Assembly (NCBI RefSeq): GCF_021010575.1 | Contig: NZ_JAJNAG010000003.1 | Coordinates: forward strand, 1 to 64,000 | Direction of reading: 5' to 3' | DNA length: 64,000 bases | Source of the DNA: Limnobaculum eriocheiris | GTDB taxonomy: Bacteria > Pseudomonadota > Gammaproteobacteria > Enterobacterales > Enterobacteriaceae | Part shown: positions 46,517 to 58,457 of the stretch, piece by piece | Layout of the letters: each line of letters begins with the position of its first letter | How positions within the stretch are numbered: the first letter of the stretch is position 1 | Program-made: the position numbers and the translations under genes | The notes under the pieces: generated by a model | Seen by the model: the letters and a program-made list of their open reading frames with translations, nothing else | The model's database searches: none | Told to the model about the DNA's origin: nothing

Positions 46517-47407
46517 TTAGTTGGTTTTTGCTTTTACGCCGGTGATGCGGCACCACTCTTCTTTTTCTGCGACCGGATCGAGCAGGAACATCTCCTGATA
46601 GGCCTGAGCCACTCCTTCAGCCTGAGTGGCTAACACGCCTGACAGACCCAAATGCCCGCCAACGACCGGTAGCTGACTGATAATGGGGGCCAGTTCTCTT
46701 AATGGGCCAGCAAGGATGTTAGCAACCACCACATCGGCCTGCAGGTCCTGAGGCTGGTCTTTGGACAGATAGAGTGACAAACGCTCTGAGACGCCATTAC
46801 GTTGCGCATTATCGCGGCTGGCCAGAATAGCCTGTGGATCGATATCAATGCCAATAGCTTTTGCTGCCCCTAACTTAAGGGCGGCGATGGCTAAAATACC
46901 GGAACCACAGCCGAAATCGATAACCGTTTTTCCGGTCAGGTCCAGTCCATCCAGCCATTGCAGGCAAAGTGCCGTGGTGGGGTGAGTGCCGGTACCAAAG
47001 GCTAAACCCGGATCGAGCATAACGTTAACGGCATTTACATCAGGAACTTCACGCCAGCTTGGGCAAATCCACAGCCGTTCACCAAAGCGCATTGGGTGGA
47101 AGTTATCCATCCATTCCCGCTCCCAGTCTTTATCTTCCAGTTGCTCGATTTTATGTACAAAATGGCTGCCCAGCAGTGGGTTATATTCCAGCACGGCAAC
47201 CACCTGCTTCATATCCGTTTCAGCATCGTACAGGCCGATAACATCGGTATCCCCCCACAGACGCGTCTCTCCCGGTAGGGGTTCAAACACCGGTACATCA
47301 TGGGTATCCTGAAAAGTGACAGATACTGCACCGCTCTCAATCAGTGCATCACCAATCTCTTCCGCTTTATCACCGGTGGTATTTAATTTTAACTGTATCC
47401 AGGGCAT
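46517..47407 (-). CDS. prmA: Ribosomal protein L11 methyltransferase
   Basis: PrmA trimethylates ribosomal protein L11 using S-adenosylmethionine. The 296-residue product has the N-terminal L11-binding domain ([20 protein letters not shown]), the linker with [11 protein letters not shown], and a Rossmann methyltransferase domain. The latter includes [14 protein letters not shown], motif [20 protein letters not shown], and [11 protein letters not shown]. Length matches E. coli (293). It lies downstream of panF, as in E. coli, where yhdT-panF-prmA form a unit. Confidence 0.97.
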   Translation of the reverse strand: MPWIQLKLNTTGDKAEEIGDALIESGAVSVTFQDTHDVPVFEPLPGETRLWGDTDVIGLYDAETDMKQVVAVLEYNPLLGSHFVHKIEQLEDKDWEREWMDNFHPMRFGERLWICPSWREVPDVNAVNVMLDPGLAFGTGTHPTTALCLQWLDGLDLTGKTVIDFGCGSGILAIAALKLGAAKAIGIDIDPQAILASRDNAQRNGVSERLSLYLSKDQPQDLQADVVVANILAGPLRELAPIISQLPVVGGHLGLSGVLATQAEGVAQAYQEMFLLDPVAEKEEWCRITGVKAKTN

Positions 47408-47454
47408 AGCAATTCTCTTTAAGGGATAAACGGATTATCCCGGTTGTGTAATGT

Positions 47455-48903
47455 TTATTTTGCCGGTATTACCGGTGCATTGACGGCACGTTCACCCAGT
47501 TTATTACCTATCAGGAAGGTAATAATGCCTACGCTTAAAGCAGGAACAATAGGGTGAAGGTTAAAAATCTGTATTTTCAGGGTAGCCAGCACCGCGTAGC
47601 ACACTGCTCCACATATCATTGAGCATAGCGCTCCCTGAGCATTAGCCCGCTCCCAATATAATCCTAATACTAACGGCCACAGAAACACGGCTTCTAACCC
47701 ACCAAAGGCTAACAGGTTCCACCAGATAATCATTTCTGGTGGACGCCAGGCCGCCAGAATCAACAGCAGCCCGAGAATAAAGGTTACACAGCTGGATATA
47801 CGAGCCAGACGACGCTCATTGCGGGCCTGTTCGGGTTTCAGACTGAGGTAGAGATCTTTGATTAACGTAGCCGATGACTGAAGCAACTGGGCATTAATGG
47901 TGGACATAATCGCCGCCAGCGGCGCTGCCAGAAAGATACCGGCGGCCATTGGCGGCAGAACCTTAATCATCAGGGTTGGGATCACCAGGTCAGGAATTGT
48001 CAGGTCAGGCATAATTGCCCGCCCCAAAGCACCGGCCAGATGCATGCTGAACATCAGGATAGCTACAATGATGGTGCCAATAATAATACCGCGATGCACG
48101 GCTTTGCTGTCTTTATAGGCGATACAGCGCACTGCCGTGTGCGGCAGGCCAATGACACCAAAACACACCAGTATCCAGAAGGAAGCCATAAACGGCAGGG
48201 ACAAAAAGTCATCGGCACCGGTTGGTGAGAGCAGTTTAGGGTCGATTTGCTGTAGTTTATCTACGGCATGGCCCAATCCCCCGGCGGCATAGATAACGGC
48301 AACCAGCAGCAAAATGGCGCCAATCAACATCACCATCCCTTGCAGGGCATCGTTTAGTACGCTGGCGCGAAAGCCACCAAAAGCAGTATACAGCGCAATG
48401 GTGACGCCAAATATCAGCAAGCCTATGTCGTAAGGTACGCCTGCGGCGGTTTCCAGCAGACGGGCACCACCGATAAATTGCACCGTCATTGCACCAATAA
48501 AGGCCAGCAGCAAACTGATACTGGCGAACCAGACCAGCGTTTTGCTTTGGTAGCGGGCATACAGAACATCATTCAGGGTTACGGCATTGTAACGTCGGGC
48601 TAAAATGGCAAACTTTTTACCCAATACGCCGAGTGACAGCCAGACCGCTGGCAGTTGAATCATGGCTAACAGTACCCAGCCCAATCCGTACTTATAGGCA
48701 GCGCCGGGACCACCGATAAATGAGCTGGCGCTGATATAGGTGGCTGTCAGGGTCATCGCCAGAATAAAGCCACCCATGGAGCGATCGCCAAGGAAATAGT
48801 CATTTAAGAAATTTCCTTTCTGCCGCTTGGTATAGGCGTATATCGACAGCCCAAAAACCAGTATCAGATAGGCCGCCAGCGGCAGTACGATATCAAGATG
48901 CAT
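47455..48903 (-). CDS. panF: Sodium/pantothenate symporter
   Basis: PanF imports pantothenate, the coenzyme A precursor, with sodium. The 482-residue protein belongs to the solute:sodium symporter family, with about 13 helices. Family signatures include FLGDRSMGGFILAMTLTATY, SSFIGGPGAAYKYGLGW and APLAAIMSTINAQLLQSSA. The start at 48903 (MHLDIVLPLAAYLI) matches E. coli PanF; the open frame extends 33 codons upstream into yhdT. It overlaps yhdT by 11 bp, implying coupling. Confidence 0.96.
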   Translation of the reverse strand: MHLDIVLPLAAYLILVFGLSIYAYTKRQKGNFLNDYFLGDRSMGGFILAMTLTATYISASSFIGGPGAAYKYGLGWVLLAMIQLPAVWLSLGVLGKKFAILARRYNAVTLNDVLYARYQSKTLVWFASISLLLAFIGAMTVQFIGGARLLETAAGVPYDIGLLIFGVTIALYTAFGGFRASVLNDALQGMVMLIGAILLLVAVIYAAGGLGHAVDKLQQIDPKLLSPTGADDFLSLPFMASFWILVCFGVIGLPHTAVRCIAYKDSKAVHRGIIIGTIIVAILMFSMHLAGALGRAIMPDLTIPDLVIPTLMIKVLPPMAAGIFLAAPLAAIMSTINAQLLQSSATLIKDLYLSLKPEQARNERRLARISSCVTFILGLLLILAAWRPPEMIIWWNLLAFGGLEAVFLWPLVLGLYWERANAQGALCSMICGAVCYAVLATLKIQIFNLHPIVPALSVGIITFLIGNKLGERAVNAPVIPAK

Positions 48904-49153
48904 CGTTATTATCCTCCAGCGGAATATCCCGGAAGACAAAGCGCACCATAAACCAGCATAAGAGAATAAAAACCAGCGGAACCAGTAAACAGGCCATCTC
49001 AAACCAGTGAGGTAACCCGGTTATTCCCTGTTGTGAATCTGGCAGATAGGCCGCCAGCGTCCAGGCTATCAGATAGGCTATGGTTAGCCATACCGCCCAG
49101 CGCGCTTCTTTATGAGCCTGAAGAAAACGAGGATCCAATATGTACTCCATCAC
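48893..49153 (-). CDS. yhdT: YhdT small membrane protein
   Basis: This 86-residue protein has two membrane helices, close to E. coli YhdT along its length (RFLQAHKEARWAVWLT, then LPHWFEMACLLVPLVFILLC and the ending DIPLEDN). It belongs to the DUF997 group, which regularly precedes panF; it may assist the symporter, but no function is proven. Tandem ATGs at 49153 and 49150 are possible starts. Confidence 0.93.
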   Translation of the reverse strand: MMEYILDPRFLQAHKEARWAVWLTIAYLIAWTLAAYLPDSQQGITGLPHWFEMACLLVPLVFILLCWFMVRFVFRDIPLEDNNDAS

Positions 49154-49287
49154 GTTAAACAGTCAGAGGTTATAGGCCAAAGGGTAGAATTGTACGGAAA
49201 CGAACACGTTTGCCTAGGACTTTTTTGTGTTGCGAGGCAAACCCACCGTTCAGGCCAGTGACAGGGATGGGCGATATGCTTCAGGTA

Positions 49288-49315
49288 GAAAAAAGGCCGA
49301 TAATTATCGGCCTTT
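49288..49315 (-). terminator. Terminator of the aroQ-accBC operon
   Basis: AAAGGCCGATAATTATCGG plus CCTTT is a perfect palindrome (49292-49315), followed on the minus strand by further Ts. It lies about 24 bp past accC and separates it from yhdT. Confidence 0.88.
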
Positions 49316-49338
49316 CCGGATCGGTCGTTTCGGGAGGA

Positions 49339-50706
49339 TTATTTCTCCTGAATACCCAGCATTTTTTCCAGATAGTGAATGTTGGTTCCGCCTTTCTCAA
49401 ACCCTTTGTCATTCATAATCCGCAGTTGCAGGCTAACGTTGGTTTTGATGCCATCAATGATCAGTTCAGCCAGCGCATTCTTCATGCGGGAAATAGCGAC
49501 TTCACGGGTTTCACCGTAAGCAATCAGTTTACCAATCATGGAGTCATAGTATGGTGGTACGCTATAGCCGGCATAGATATGAGATTCCCAGCGAATACCA
49601 AAACCGCCCGGAGCATGGAAACGGGTAATCTTGCCCGGAGAAGGCAGGAAGTTACCCGGATCTTCTGCGTTGATACGGCACTCAATGGCATGACCATGTA
49701 CCTGAACATCTTGCTGTTTGACAGACAGTTTTTGACCGTCTGCCACACGTAGCTGTTCTTTAATCAGGTCAACGCCGGTAATCATTTCGGTAACCGGGTG
49801 TTCTACCTGAATACGGGTGTTCATTTCGATAAAATAGAACTCGCCGTTTTCGTACAGGAATTCAAAGGTACCTGCACCACGGTAGCCGATTTCCACACAG
49901 GCTTTGGTACAACGTTCACCGATGCTGCGACGCAACTCTTCAGTGATACCCGGTGCTGGTGCTTCTTCAACCACTTTCTGGTGGCGACGTTGCATCGAAC
50001 AGTCACGTTCTGCCAGATATACCGCATTGCCCTGACCATCCGCCATAATCTGAATTTCGATATGGCGTGGGTTTTCCAGGAATTTTTCCATGTATACCAT
50101 GTCGTTATTGAAAGCTGCTTTGGCTTCCGCACGGGTCATGATAATGGACTCTTCCAGATCTTTGTCGTTGCGTACTACGCGCATGCCGCGACCGCCACCG
50201 CCACCGGAAGCTTTGATGATAACCGGATAACCGATGCGTTTAGCCAGCTCACGGTTTCTCACCATATCATCATCCAGTGGGCCATCAGAACCAGGAACAC
50301 AAGGAACCCCGGCTTTCTTCATGGCGTGGATAGCGGAAACTTTATCACCCATCATACGAATGGTATCGGCTTTAGGGCCGATAAAGATAAAACCTGAACG
50401 TTCTACCTGTTCAGCAAAGTCTGCGTTTTCAGACAGAAAACCATATCCCGGGTGAATTGCATCGGCACCGGTAATTTCGGCAGCGGCAATTAACGCAGGG
50501 ATATTCAGATAACTTTTGACTGACTGAGCAGGGCCGATACAAACGGTCTCATCTGCCAGCAGTACATGTTTTAAATCGCGATCGGCGCTGGAGTGAACCG
50601 CTACCGTTTTAATGCCCAACTCTTTACAGGCACGCAAAATACGCAGGGCGATTTCACCCCGGTTCGCGATAACAACTTTCTCGATTTTGTCCATTTTTTT
50701 AGACAT
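49339..50706 (-). CDS. accC: Biotin carboxylase subunit of acetyl-CoA carboxylase
   Basis: AccC carboxylates the biotin on AccB with ATP and bicarbonate, the first step of fatty-acid synthesis. The 455-residue product has [20 protein letters not shown] at its N-terminus, the ATP-grasp glycine loop [33 protein letters not shown], and the active-site [16 protein letters not shown]. The ATG at 50706 follows GAGGCGAGCT; a second ATG four codons later is also possible. It lies 11 bp after accB. Confidence 0.98.
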   Translation of the reverse strand: MSKKMDKIEKVVIANRGEIALRILRACKELGIKTVAVHSSADRDLKHVLLADETVCIGPAQSVKSYLNIPALIAAAEITGADAIHPGYGFLSENADFAEQVERSGFIFIGPKADTIRMMGDKVSAIHAMKKAGVPCVPGSDGPLDDDMVRNRELAKRIGYPVIIKASGGGGGRGMRVVRNDKDLEESIIMTRAEAKAAFNNDMVYMEKFLENPRHIEIQIMADGQGNAVYLAERDCSMQRRHQKVVEEAPAPGITEELRRSIGERCTKACVEIGYRGAGTFEFLYENGEFYFIEMNTRIQVEHPVTEMITGVDLIKEQLRVADGQKLSVKQQDVQVHGHAIECRINAEDPGNFLPSPGKITRFHAPGGFGIRWESHIYAGYSVPPYYDSMIGKLIAYGETREVAISRMKNALAELIIDGIKTNVSLQLRIMNDKGFEKGGTNIHYLEKMLGIQEK

Positions 50707-50717
50707 AGCTCGCCTCG

Positions 50718-51176
50718 TTATTCAATGATGACTAGCGGCTCGTCAAATTCTACCGGCTGCCCGCTTTCTAACAGGATCGCTTTTACCACGCCTGATTTAT
50801 CAGCTTCAATTTGGTTCATCATTTTCATGGCTTCAACGATACATAAGGTATCGCCAACAGAAACGGTTTGACCCACTTCAATAAAGGCTTTCGCGTCCGG
50901 GCTCGGCGTGCGGTAGAAAGTCCCTACCATTGGCGAACGAACGATGTGACCACTGATAGCCGCTGGAACAGCCGTTTCAACTGGCGCAGCTGCGACAGGA
51001 GCAGGTTGCGCAACCGGTGCCTGAGGCAGAGCATATTGCTGCATTGGCGCTGCATAACTACCGGCAACAGGGCCGCGGCTGATACGTACTGACTCTTCGC
51101 CTTCAGAGATTTCCAGCTCATTGATGCCAGACTCTTCAACCAGTTCGATCAGTTTTTTAATTTTACGAATATCCAT
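50718..51176 (-). CDS. accB: Biotin carboxyl carrier protein of acetyl-CoA carboxylase
   Basis: AccB (152 residues) carries biotin between carboxylase and carboxyltransferase. The N-terminal helix ([20 protein letters not shown]) is followed by an Ala/Pro-rich linker (about 40-75) and the biotinyl domain, with the modified lysine in [13 protein letters not shown]. The start at 51176 is the conserved N-terminus; the frame is open 34 codons upstream. It is first in accBC and 40 bp after aroQ. Confidence 0.98.
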   Translation of the reverse strand: MDIRKIKKLIELVEESGINELEISEGEESVRISRGPVAGSYAAPMQQYALPQAPVAQPAPVAAAPVETAVPAAISGHIVRSPMVGTFYRTPSPDAKAFIEVGQTVSVGDTLCIVEAMKMMNQIEADKSGVVKAILLESGQPVEFDEPLVIIE

Positions 51177-51216
51177 AGGTGTGATTCCGTATTCTCTTGT
51201 TACGTGGAATAAATAA

Positions 51217-51660
51217 TTATTGCAAACGGCGCAGGGCAGCTTGCAGAGCAAAGTCATAACCGTCAACACCGAGGCCACAAATCACACCTACTGCGATATC
51301 AGAGAGATAAGAGTGGTGTCTGAATGGCTCACGAGCATGGACGTTAGACAGGTGGATTTCAATAAATGGAATATTGACGGCCAGCAGCGCATCCCGAATT
51401 GCTACGCTGGTATGGGTGAATGCTGCCGGGTTAATCAGAATAAAGTCAACTGAGCCACGAGCCTGATGAATCGCATCAATAATCTCGTACTCGGCGTTTG
51501 ATTGCAGATGAGAAAACGCCACGCCTGAGCGCAGAGCTTCATTCTCTAATTTGGTCACGATGTCAGTCAGGGTCGTATGTCCATATTTATCAGGTTCACG
51601 CGCCCCTAATAGATTCAGGTTAGGGCCATTTAACAGCAAAATGTGCGCTTTCTTCGTCAT
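51217..51660 (-). CDS. aroQ: Type II 3-dehydroquinate dehydratase
   Basis: AroQ converts 3-dehydroquinate to 3-dehydroshikimate in the shikimate pathway. The 147-residue protein has the type II active-site features [21 protein letters not shown] (within which the catalytic Tyr lies), the Asn of [17 protein letters not shown] and the His of [15 protein letters not shown]. The start at 51660 is the conserved [11 protein letters not shown]. coli K-12 lacks this gene (it uses the type I enzyme AroD), but many other enterobacteria keep aroQ next to accB. Confidence 0.96.
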   Translation of the reverse strand: MTKKAHILLLNGPNLNLLGAREPDKYGHTTLTDIVTKLENEALRSGVAFSHLQSNAEYEIIDAIHQARGSVDFILINPAAFTHTSVAIRDALLAVNIPFIEIHLSNVHAREPFRHHSYLSDIAVGVICGLGVDGYDFALQAALRRLQ

Positions 51661-51880
51661 TGTGCTGACATCTCCGGCAATCAAACAATAATCGGTAAAA
51701 ATAACTCGATGTCAGCCAATTGTCACTCTTCTTCTTGTGAAATTGTACGAACGGATCAAATTAAAGTGCGCCATTATATCTATTTCGCCGAAATTAGCAG
51801 CTGTTTACTGGTCTTATCAGCGAAGATGGTTTAGACCATATAGGGCCAAGCCTTGGCGGGTAAGCGTTTGACAGATAAAA

Positions 51881-52495
51881 TCATCGGCCTCTTTTTTTCT
51901 TTTCCCACCACTTTCGCAGCTTTTTGTAGCGATATGTCAGCAGTAATAGTGAGATTACTGCATAGACTGCCAGCTCTGGAGACAGCACTTTAGTGGATAA
52001 CAGAGCATGTACTGGCGCCAGTATCGCTACTGCATAGATAAAGTTATGGATAGTTTGCCAGTTAGAACCCAGTTTTCGCTGGAAGTTCTGTGTTGAGGTT
52101 AATGCCATTATCAATAATATAAGCCAACTGATAATACCCAGAATAAGGTAGTTGCGTTTAATCAGTTCCTGCAACAGCAAAGAGATGTCTAAACCTAACT
52201 CTAAAACGCTGTAACAAATCAGATGTAAAGTTGCCCAGGCAAAACACCATAATCCAAGCAATCGCCGACAGCGAATCAGTATAGGTTGATGGAGCATCTG
52301 GGCCAATGGCGTTACCAGCAGGGTGGCCAGTAATAGCTTAAGAGCCATTCTGCCGGTGTAATGCTGAATGTCTTTTGCCGCATCGGCACTCAACCACCCC
52401 TGATTAATGGAGAGAATGAGCCATAGCAGAGGAGTAAATGCCAGCAGATGGAGCAGTAGCTTGAACCATTTAATATTCTCTGACCTGATTTTCAC
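51881..52495 (-). CDS. msrQ: Heme b membrane subunit of the MsrPQ system
   Basis: MsrQ (formerly YedZ) passes electrons from the quinone pool to periplasmic MsrP. The 204-residue protein has about six membrane helices. Conserved histidines for heme lie in [24 protein letters not shown] and [15 protein letters not shown] with a further His in PVHALL. It overlaps msrP by one base (its ATG shares the end of the msrP stop region), so they are translated together. Confidence 0.95.
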   Translation of the reverse strand: MKIRSENIKWFKLLLHLLAFTPLLWLILSINQGWLSADAAKDIQHYTGRMALKLLLATLLVTPLAQMLHQPILIRCRRLLGLWCFAWATLHLICYSVLELGLDISLLLQELIKRNYLILGIISWLILLIMALTSTQNFQRKLGSNWQTIHNFIYAVAILAPVHALLSTKVLSPELAVYAVISLLLLTYRYKKLRKWWEKKKRGR

Positions 52496-53496
52496 TAAAA
52501 GTTGCTCCGCAAATCTAATCCCTGATAGAGCGAGGCCACCTGATCGCCATATCCGTTAAACAAGAGTGTGGGTTGGCGTTTGACATCCAACAGACCACTA
52601 CTGCCAATGACGCGTTCTGTTGCCTGTGACCAGCGAGGGTGGTCCACCTGAGGGTTTACGTTAGCATAAAAACCGTATTCATCCGGTGCGCTTAAATTCC
52701 AGGTGGTGGGTGGCTGCTGTTCCACCAGTTTAATTTCAACAAGGGATTTAATGCTTTTAAAACCATATTTCCAGGGGACAATCAGTCTGACAGGAGCACC
52801 ATTCTGGTTTGGCAGCGTTTTGCCGTACACTCCAAGCGTTAGCAGAGTTAGCGGATGCATTGCTTCGTCCATACGTAAGCCTTCAACGTAAGGATAGTCC
52901 AGCCCCCCGCCAATATAGCGGCTATTTTGTCCCGGCATGTTTTCCGGATCGTAAAGGGTCTGGAAGGCCACATAGCGCGCTTTACTGGTTGGTTCAGCCA
53001 GTTTGAGCAGTTTATTCAGTTCAAAACCAAGCCAGGGGATCACCATCGACCAGGCTTCCACACAGCGCAGGCGATAAATACGTTCTTCCAGAGGGAAGCG
53101 TTTAAGGAGCTGATCCATATCCAGTGTGATCGGTTTTGCTACTTCCCCGCTGATTCGAATTTTCCATCCTTCGGTTTTTAGCGTTCCGGCATTGGCTGCG
53201 GGGTCGGCTTTGTCCAGACCAAACTCATAAAAGTTATTGTATCCGGTGACTTTTTCCTCCGGAGTCAAAGGTAGATTAGGATGGTAGTTGGCCGAAGGGG
53301 TAAAAGTGAGTGCTTTACCGGCGGGCGTTTTAGGTTTATCACCCCCGGTCAGCCATGAGAGTAGTTCTGCCTGAGCGTGATGAGGAAGCGCTAATGCCGC
53401 GGCACTGATACCCAACGCCTGTAAAATTTTGCGGCGTTGATAAAACAGTGTCTCAGGCGTTATTGCGTTTTCAGTTAAGCGTGTTTTTCTGACCAT
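52495..53496 (-). CDS. msrP: Periplasmic methionine-sulfoxide reductase catalytic subunit
   Basis: MsrP (formerly YedY) repairs oxidised methionines in periplasmic proteins with a molybdopterin cofactor. The 333-residue protein has a twin-arginine signal ([19 protein letters not shown]). The molybdenum-ligand Cys lies in [15 protein letters not shown] (about residue 145), and [19 protein letters not shown] also belongs to the cofactor site. The C-terminus [10 protein letters not shown] is near-identical to E. coli. It is the first gene of msrPQ. Confidence 0.96.
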   Translation of the reverse strand: MVRKTRLTENAITPETLFYQRRKILQALGISAAALALPHHAQAELLSWLTGGDKPKTPAGKALTFTPSANYHPNLPLTPEEKVTGYNNFYEFGLDKADPAANAGTLKTEGWKIRISGEVAKPITLDMDQLLKRFPLEERIYRLRCVEAWSMVIPWLGFELNKLLKLAEPTSKARYVAFQTLYDPENMPGQNSRYIGGGLDYPYVEGLRMDEAMHPLTLLTLGVYGKTLPNQNGAPVRLIVPWKYGFKSIKSLVEIKLVEQQPPTTWNLSAPDEYGFYANVNPQVDHPRWSQATERVIGSSGLLDVKRQPTLLFNGYGDQVASLYQGLDLRSNF

Positions 53497-53625
53497 GATA
53501 GTGACTCTGACAGCAGAAAGTATTATGGATGATTAGACAAATCATTGTCCCGATTGTCCTGTTTTGCCAGAAATTAGATGGAGAATATTGCGATACAGAA
53601 GTGCAGAAGGGCGTCGTTCAGATTT

Positions 53626-53650
53626 ACCCCACGGAGAAAAAACGTGGGGT
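53626..53650 (-). terminator. Possible terminator hairpin of acuI
   Basis: ACCCCACG and CGTGGGGT form a perfect 8-bp stem around 9 nt, 21 bp after the acuI stop on the minus strand. The T-run is inside the loop on that strand rather than after the stem, so termination efficiency is uncertain. Confidence 0.5.
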
Positions 53651-53670
53651 ATCATCATGACGTTGCGCCA

Positions 53671-54651
53671 TCAGGCGATGTTTACCAGAACCCGACCGGT
53701 TACTTTACCTGACAGTAGGTTTTCCGCCGTGACAGGAACATCTTTGAGGGCAATTTCGCTGGTGGCTAGCTGATAGAAGTTTTCCGGCAGCAGTTTAGCC
53801 AGTCGTTTCCAGGCTTCGGCCCGACGCTCTGCCGGGATCATAACGGAATCCACACCCTGTAAACGTACATTGCGCAGAATAAATGGCATAACGGTGGTTG
53901 GCAGTTGGTATCCGCCAGCCAGACCGCAGGCAGCAACAGTACCGTTATAATTCATTTGGGCGATAACTTTTGCCAGCAGTTCTCCACCGGCAACGTCCAC
54001 TGCGCCTGCCCAACGCTGTTTTTCCAGCGGTTTAGCCGTTTCGCTAAAACTCTCTCTTTCCAGTACGTTTTTTGCGCCAAGTGATAACAGATATTCAGCA
54101 TTATGTTGACGACCACTGACGGCAGAAACCTGATAGCCCAGTTGATGCAGTAGCGCAACGGCAGTACTGCCGACACCACCGCTGGCACCGGTAACCAATA
54201 CTTCGCCGCTTTCAGGCAGAACACCGCCTTCTTCTAATGCCATCACACACAGCATTGCGGTCAGGCCAGCGGTACCGATGATCATTGCTTTACGTTGATC
54301 CAACCCTTCAGGCATGGCAACCAGCCAGTCACCATTAACGCGTGCCTGTTCTGCTAATCCGCCCCAATGGGTTTCACCAACCCCCCAACCCGTGAGTAAT
54401 ACATTTTGTCCCGGGGTGAAGCGTGGGTCATCACTACTATGAACGGTACCGGCAAAATCAATACCGGGTACCATAGGAAAATTACGAATAATTTTGCCTT
54501 TGCCGGTAATCGCCAAAGCATCTTTATAGTTGATGCCGGACCAATTGATATCAACGGTGACATTGCCCTCAGGCAACTGTTCAAGGGTGACACCCTTTAC
54601 GGATGCCAGTGTTTGTCCATCTTGTTGTTCAAGAACCAGAGCTTTAATCAT
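53671..54651 (-). CDS. acuI: Acrylyl-CoA reductase (NADPH), AcuI/YhdH
   Basis: This 326-residue medium-chain dehydrogenase/reductase lacks the structural zinc site. AcuI reduces toxic acrylyl-CoA to propionyl-CoA with NADPH. Features are the catalytic-domain start MIKALVLEQQDGQTLASVKG, INYKDALAITGKGK, VPGIDFAGTV, the nucleotide motif VTGASGGVGSTAVALL and AACGLAGGYQLPTTVMPF. The start at 54651 is the family N-terminus; the frame is open 52 codons upstream with low-complexity sequence. Position between msrP and csrD matches the E. coli yhdH-csrD order. Confidence 0.95.
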   Translation of the reverse strand: MIKALVLEQQDGQTLASVKGVTLEQLPEGNVTVDINWSGINYKDALAITGKGKIIRNFPMVPGIDFAGTVHSSDDPRFTPGQNVLLTGWGVGETHWGGLAEQARVNGDWLVAMPEGLDQRKAMIIGTAGLTAMLCVMALEEGGVLPESGEVLVTGASGGVGSTAVALLHQLGYQVSAVSGRQHNAEYLLSLGAKNVLERESFSETAKPLEKQRWAGAVDVAGGELLAKVIAQMNYNGTVAACGLAGGYQLPTTVMPFILRNVRLQGVDSVMIPAERRAEAWKRLAKLLPENFYQLATSEIALKDVPVTAENLLSGKVTGRVLVNIA

Positions 54652-55011
54652 TGTTTTTACTCTTATCTGAAAGTGAAAGGGGGTGAATGAAATAACCATT
54701 ACTTCATTCAGAGCAACGGAATTATTGTCGTTATTATTCTCTTTTGTTGTTCCCGGGGCAATCGATAAGGGGCTGACATTTTTGTGATGGTTACTGAAAT
54801 AAAGCAAAGTTGTTATTGAGCATATTGCTCTATTGTTCAGAAAATGACTATCACCTTTTGTAGATAAAAGAGTGTCTAAATCTTATTAAAATATGACGTT
54901 AAGCCCCTCGTTTTGATAAAGTCTGCTAAAATGTCGGTGAATTAGGTTGCGATGTAGAACATCCGTTCTGCAAACTTTGTATTGCTTTCCAGCATATTAG
55001 AATAATTTACT
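54652..55011. promoter_or_regulatory. Divergent acuI/csrD intergenic region
   Basis: The 360-bp gap separates divergent genes and must hold both promoters. For csrD an extended -10 element, TGCTAAAAT, lies at 54924-54932, about 80 bp before the ATG, without a good -35. No terminator or RNA gene was seen. Confidence 0.4.
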
Positions 55012-56955
55012 ATGGGAATGAGATTTACCGCCAGATTATCTATTTTTATTTCTTTATTAGTTTTTCTCACCATGATTTTGGCACTGATGACCAGTATGTT
55101 AAGTGTCTATTTTGTAGGCGAGGAAAAAATGGAGAAGCATTGGTATGCGCTTGCCACTACGGTAGATCAGGCGTTGATTTATCAATCGCCAAGCGCTTAT
55201 GACCGCTGGCTTCCGGTTGTGATGTATGCAACGGGGGTGCGCCATCTGACGATTAAAGACGAAAAAGATACAACTATTTATACCCATAGTAGTGATAACC
55301 GCCTCGGTTTCTGGGAAAAAGTTCACACCCTTAGCGATATCGATCTGGAACTACCTCAGCATCCCGGTTATCGCATGCAGATCCTTTATGTTAATCCGAT
55401 TCTCAGCACACTCTTTTCATTACCAATTCTGTTAGCCATTATCACCGTCATTGTTTTTATTGGTTTGATCATGTTCTGGTGGATTCACTGGCTTAAACAG
55501 CAGTTCAAAGGCTTGCTGTTACTGGAAGAGCGTTCCCAACGAATTTTAGCCGGTGAGAGAGAGGGCGCTGAAGTTGCGGATGAAAAAGAGTGGCCTGTAA
55601 ATACCAGCGCAGCCATTAACCGATTGTTGTCTGAACTGAGTAATATGAGCAATGAACGCGTCAGGGTAGATAAATTGATTCGCTCGTTTGCCGCTCAGGA
55701 TGCACAAACCGGGCTTAATAACCGCCTGTTTTTTGATAATCAACTGGCGACTCAGCTTGAAGAGCCGAATGCTCATGGCGTCATCATGATGATTCGCCTG
55801 CCTGAATTAGAGTTGATGGCGAGTGAGCACGGCAAAGATGTGATTGACGATTTGCTGTATACGCTGGTGAATATGCTATCGACCTTTATTATGCGCCATC
55901 CGGCGGCATTACTGGCTCGCTATTTTGATAATGACTTCAGCGTTATGTTACCTCACCGTTCATTAAAAGAAGCCGATGCTATTGCCGCTCAATTGGTGAA
56001 TGCGGTGGATATGCTGCCGGTATCATCCGGCATTGAAAAAGAGTCCCTGATTCATATTGGTATCTGCTTGTATCATGTAGGGCAGACGCCAGAACAGATT
56101 ATGGATAATGCCGAACAGGCAGCCCGCACCGCAGTATTACAGGGCGGCAACGGTTGGTTTATTTATGATAATCAGGTGACCAGCGCCGCCCGAGGCAGCG
56201 TTCGCTGGCGAACTCTGTTAGAACAGATGTTGGATAAGGGCGGGCCGGATATTTATTACAAACCGGCAGTAACGGTAAAAGGTGAATTGAACCATCGGGA
56301 GATATTACTACGTATCCACGATGGTAATGATGAGCTACAGCCGGCAGAGTTTATGCCGTTGATACAACAATTTGGTTTAACCGAACGTTTTGACCGTTTG
56401 GTATTGAGTAAAACCTTACCTCTGCTTGACTGTTGGCCAAATGATACCATTGCGGTATCGGTTACCGTCGATTCCCTGCTGAAACACTCTTTTCAAGTGT
56501 GGCTGCGGGATAACCTGTTGGAAAAAGAAAAATCGTATCGAAAGCGAATTATATTTGAACTTGCAGAGGCAGATGTTTGTCAATATAGCGATCGCTTACG
56601 TCCGGTGATTCGATTATTGCATTTGTTAGGCTGCCGTTTAGGCATTATTCAGGCAGGATTGACGGTAGTGAGTACCATTTATATTAAAACCATGCCGATT
56701 GAAGTGATCAAACTTCATCCGGGTCTGGTACGTAATATCGATCGGCGCCCGGAAAATCAGCTATTCGTTGACAGTCTTATCAGCGCCTGCGAAGGAACAA
56801 ATGTGGTGGTGATGGCCGTGAGCGTAAGAACACATCTCGAATGGGAAACCCTGCGTTTTCGCGGAATTGGTGGCGGTCAGGGAGAGTTTTTTGCCTCGCT
56901 AGTATTGATTCCACCTCCTAAAGAGAAAAATAGTAGTAAAAATCATCATTATTAA
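55012..56955 (+). CDS. csrD: RNase E specificity factor CsrD
   Basis: CsrD promotes RNase E decay of the CsrB/CsrC small RNAs and thus controls CsrA activity, biofilm and carbon storage. The 647-residue protein has two membrane helices (about 9-33 and 140-161), a HAMP-like linker, then GGDEF and EAL domains that are both degenerate. The GGDEF site reads ARYFDNDFSVML, and the EAL motif region reads REILLRIHDG. It should therefore neither make nor degrade cyclic-di-GMP. The ATG at 55012 (or 55018) gives the E. coli-like start. It precedes mreB as in E. coli. Confidence 0.95.
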   Translation: MGMRFTARLSIFISLLVFLTMILALMTSMLSVYFVGEEKMEKHWYALATTVDQALIYQSPSAYDRWLPVVMYATGVRHLTIKDEKDTTIYTHSSDNRLGFWEKVHTLSDIDLELPQHPGYRMQILYVNPILSTLFSLPILLAIITVIVFIGLIMFWWIHWLKQQFKGLLLLEERSQRILAGEREGAEVADEKEWPVNTSAAINRLLSELSNMSNERVRVDKLIRSFAAQDAQTGLNNRLFFDNQLATQLEEPNAHGVIMMIRLPELELMASEHGKDVIDDLLYTLVNMLSTFIMRHPAALLARYFDNDFSVMLPHRSLKEADAIAAQLVNAVDMLPVSSGIEKESLIHIGICLYHVGQTPEQIMDNAEQAARTAVLQGGNGWFIYDNQVTSAARGSVRWRTLLEQMLDKGGPDIYYKPAVTVKGELNHREILLRIHDGNDELQPAEFMPLIQQFGLTERFDRLVLSKTLPLLDCWPNDTIAVSVTVDSLLKHSFQVWLRDNLLEKEKSYRKRIIFELAEADVCQYSDRLRPVIRLLHLLGCRLGIIQAGLTVVSTIYIKTMPIEVIKLHPGLVRNIDRRPENQLFVDSLISACEGTNVVVMAVSVRTHLEWETLRFRGIGGGQGEFFASLVLIPPPKEKNSSKNHHY

Positions 56956-57176
56956 CTCTGAAATGTTGATGATTTTCACGTAGAATAGCGTTTCCTACTT
57001 ATTGGTTTCTGTTTGCCTGTATTAACAGTGCGCGTAAATCATTAAATCGAGTGGAAAAGTTTATGTGGCGTGTGTTTGGTTGAAGTTGAGTCAAACCTGC
57101 GCATTGAGCTCACGTTGGATGCGTTCATTAAATGGACGCTTTTTTGTGCCTTGTAGCCGTCCTTCGTGGTTGGTAA

Positions 57177-58268
<1,092 letters not shown>

Positions 58269-58413
58269 TTTCATTTTTGTTCTCTTTCTCTGACAGTGAA
58301 CGTTCTATGGAAGGCTGCAGGTAACAGGGACCATTATTATAATGCCTGTCCGGTTCTGTCTTTCAGAACGCCACTGTAGTGTAAGCACAGATAGAAATTA
58401 AGTTGTCCCTGCC

Positions 58414-58434
58414 AGAAGGGGTCGCACCCCTTCT
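58414..58434 (+). other. Hairpin between mreB and mreC
   Basis: AGAAGGGGT, loop CGC, ACCCCTTCT: a perfect 9-bp stem 24 bp before mreC. With no T-tract it is probably not a full terminator; it may reduce mreC expression relative to mreB or protect the mreB message from decay. Confidence 0.6.
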
Positions 58435-58457
58435 TGTCGACAAGGATAATGCAATTT

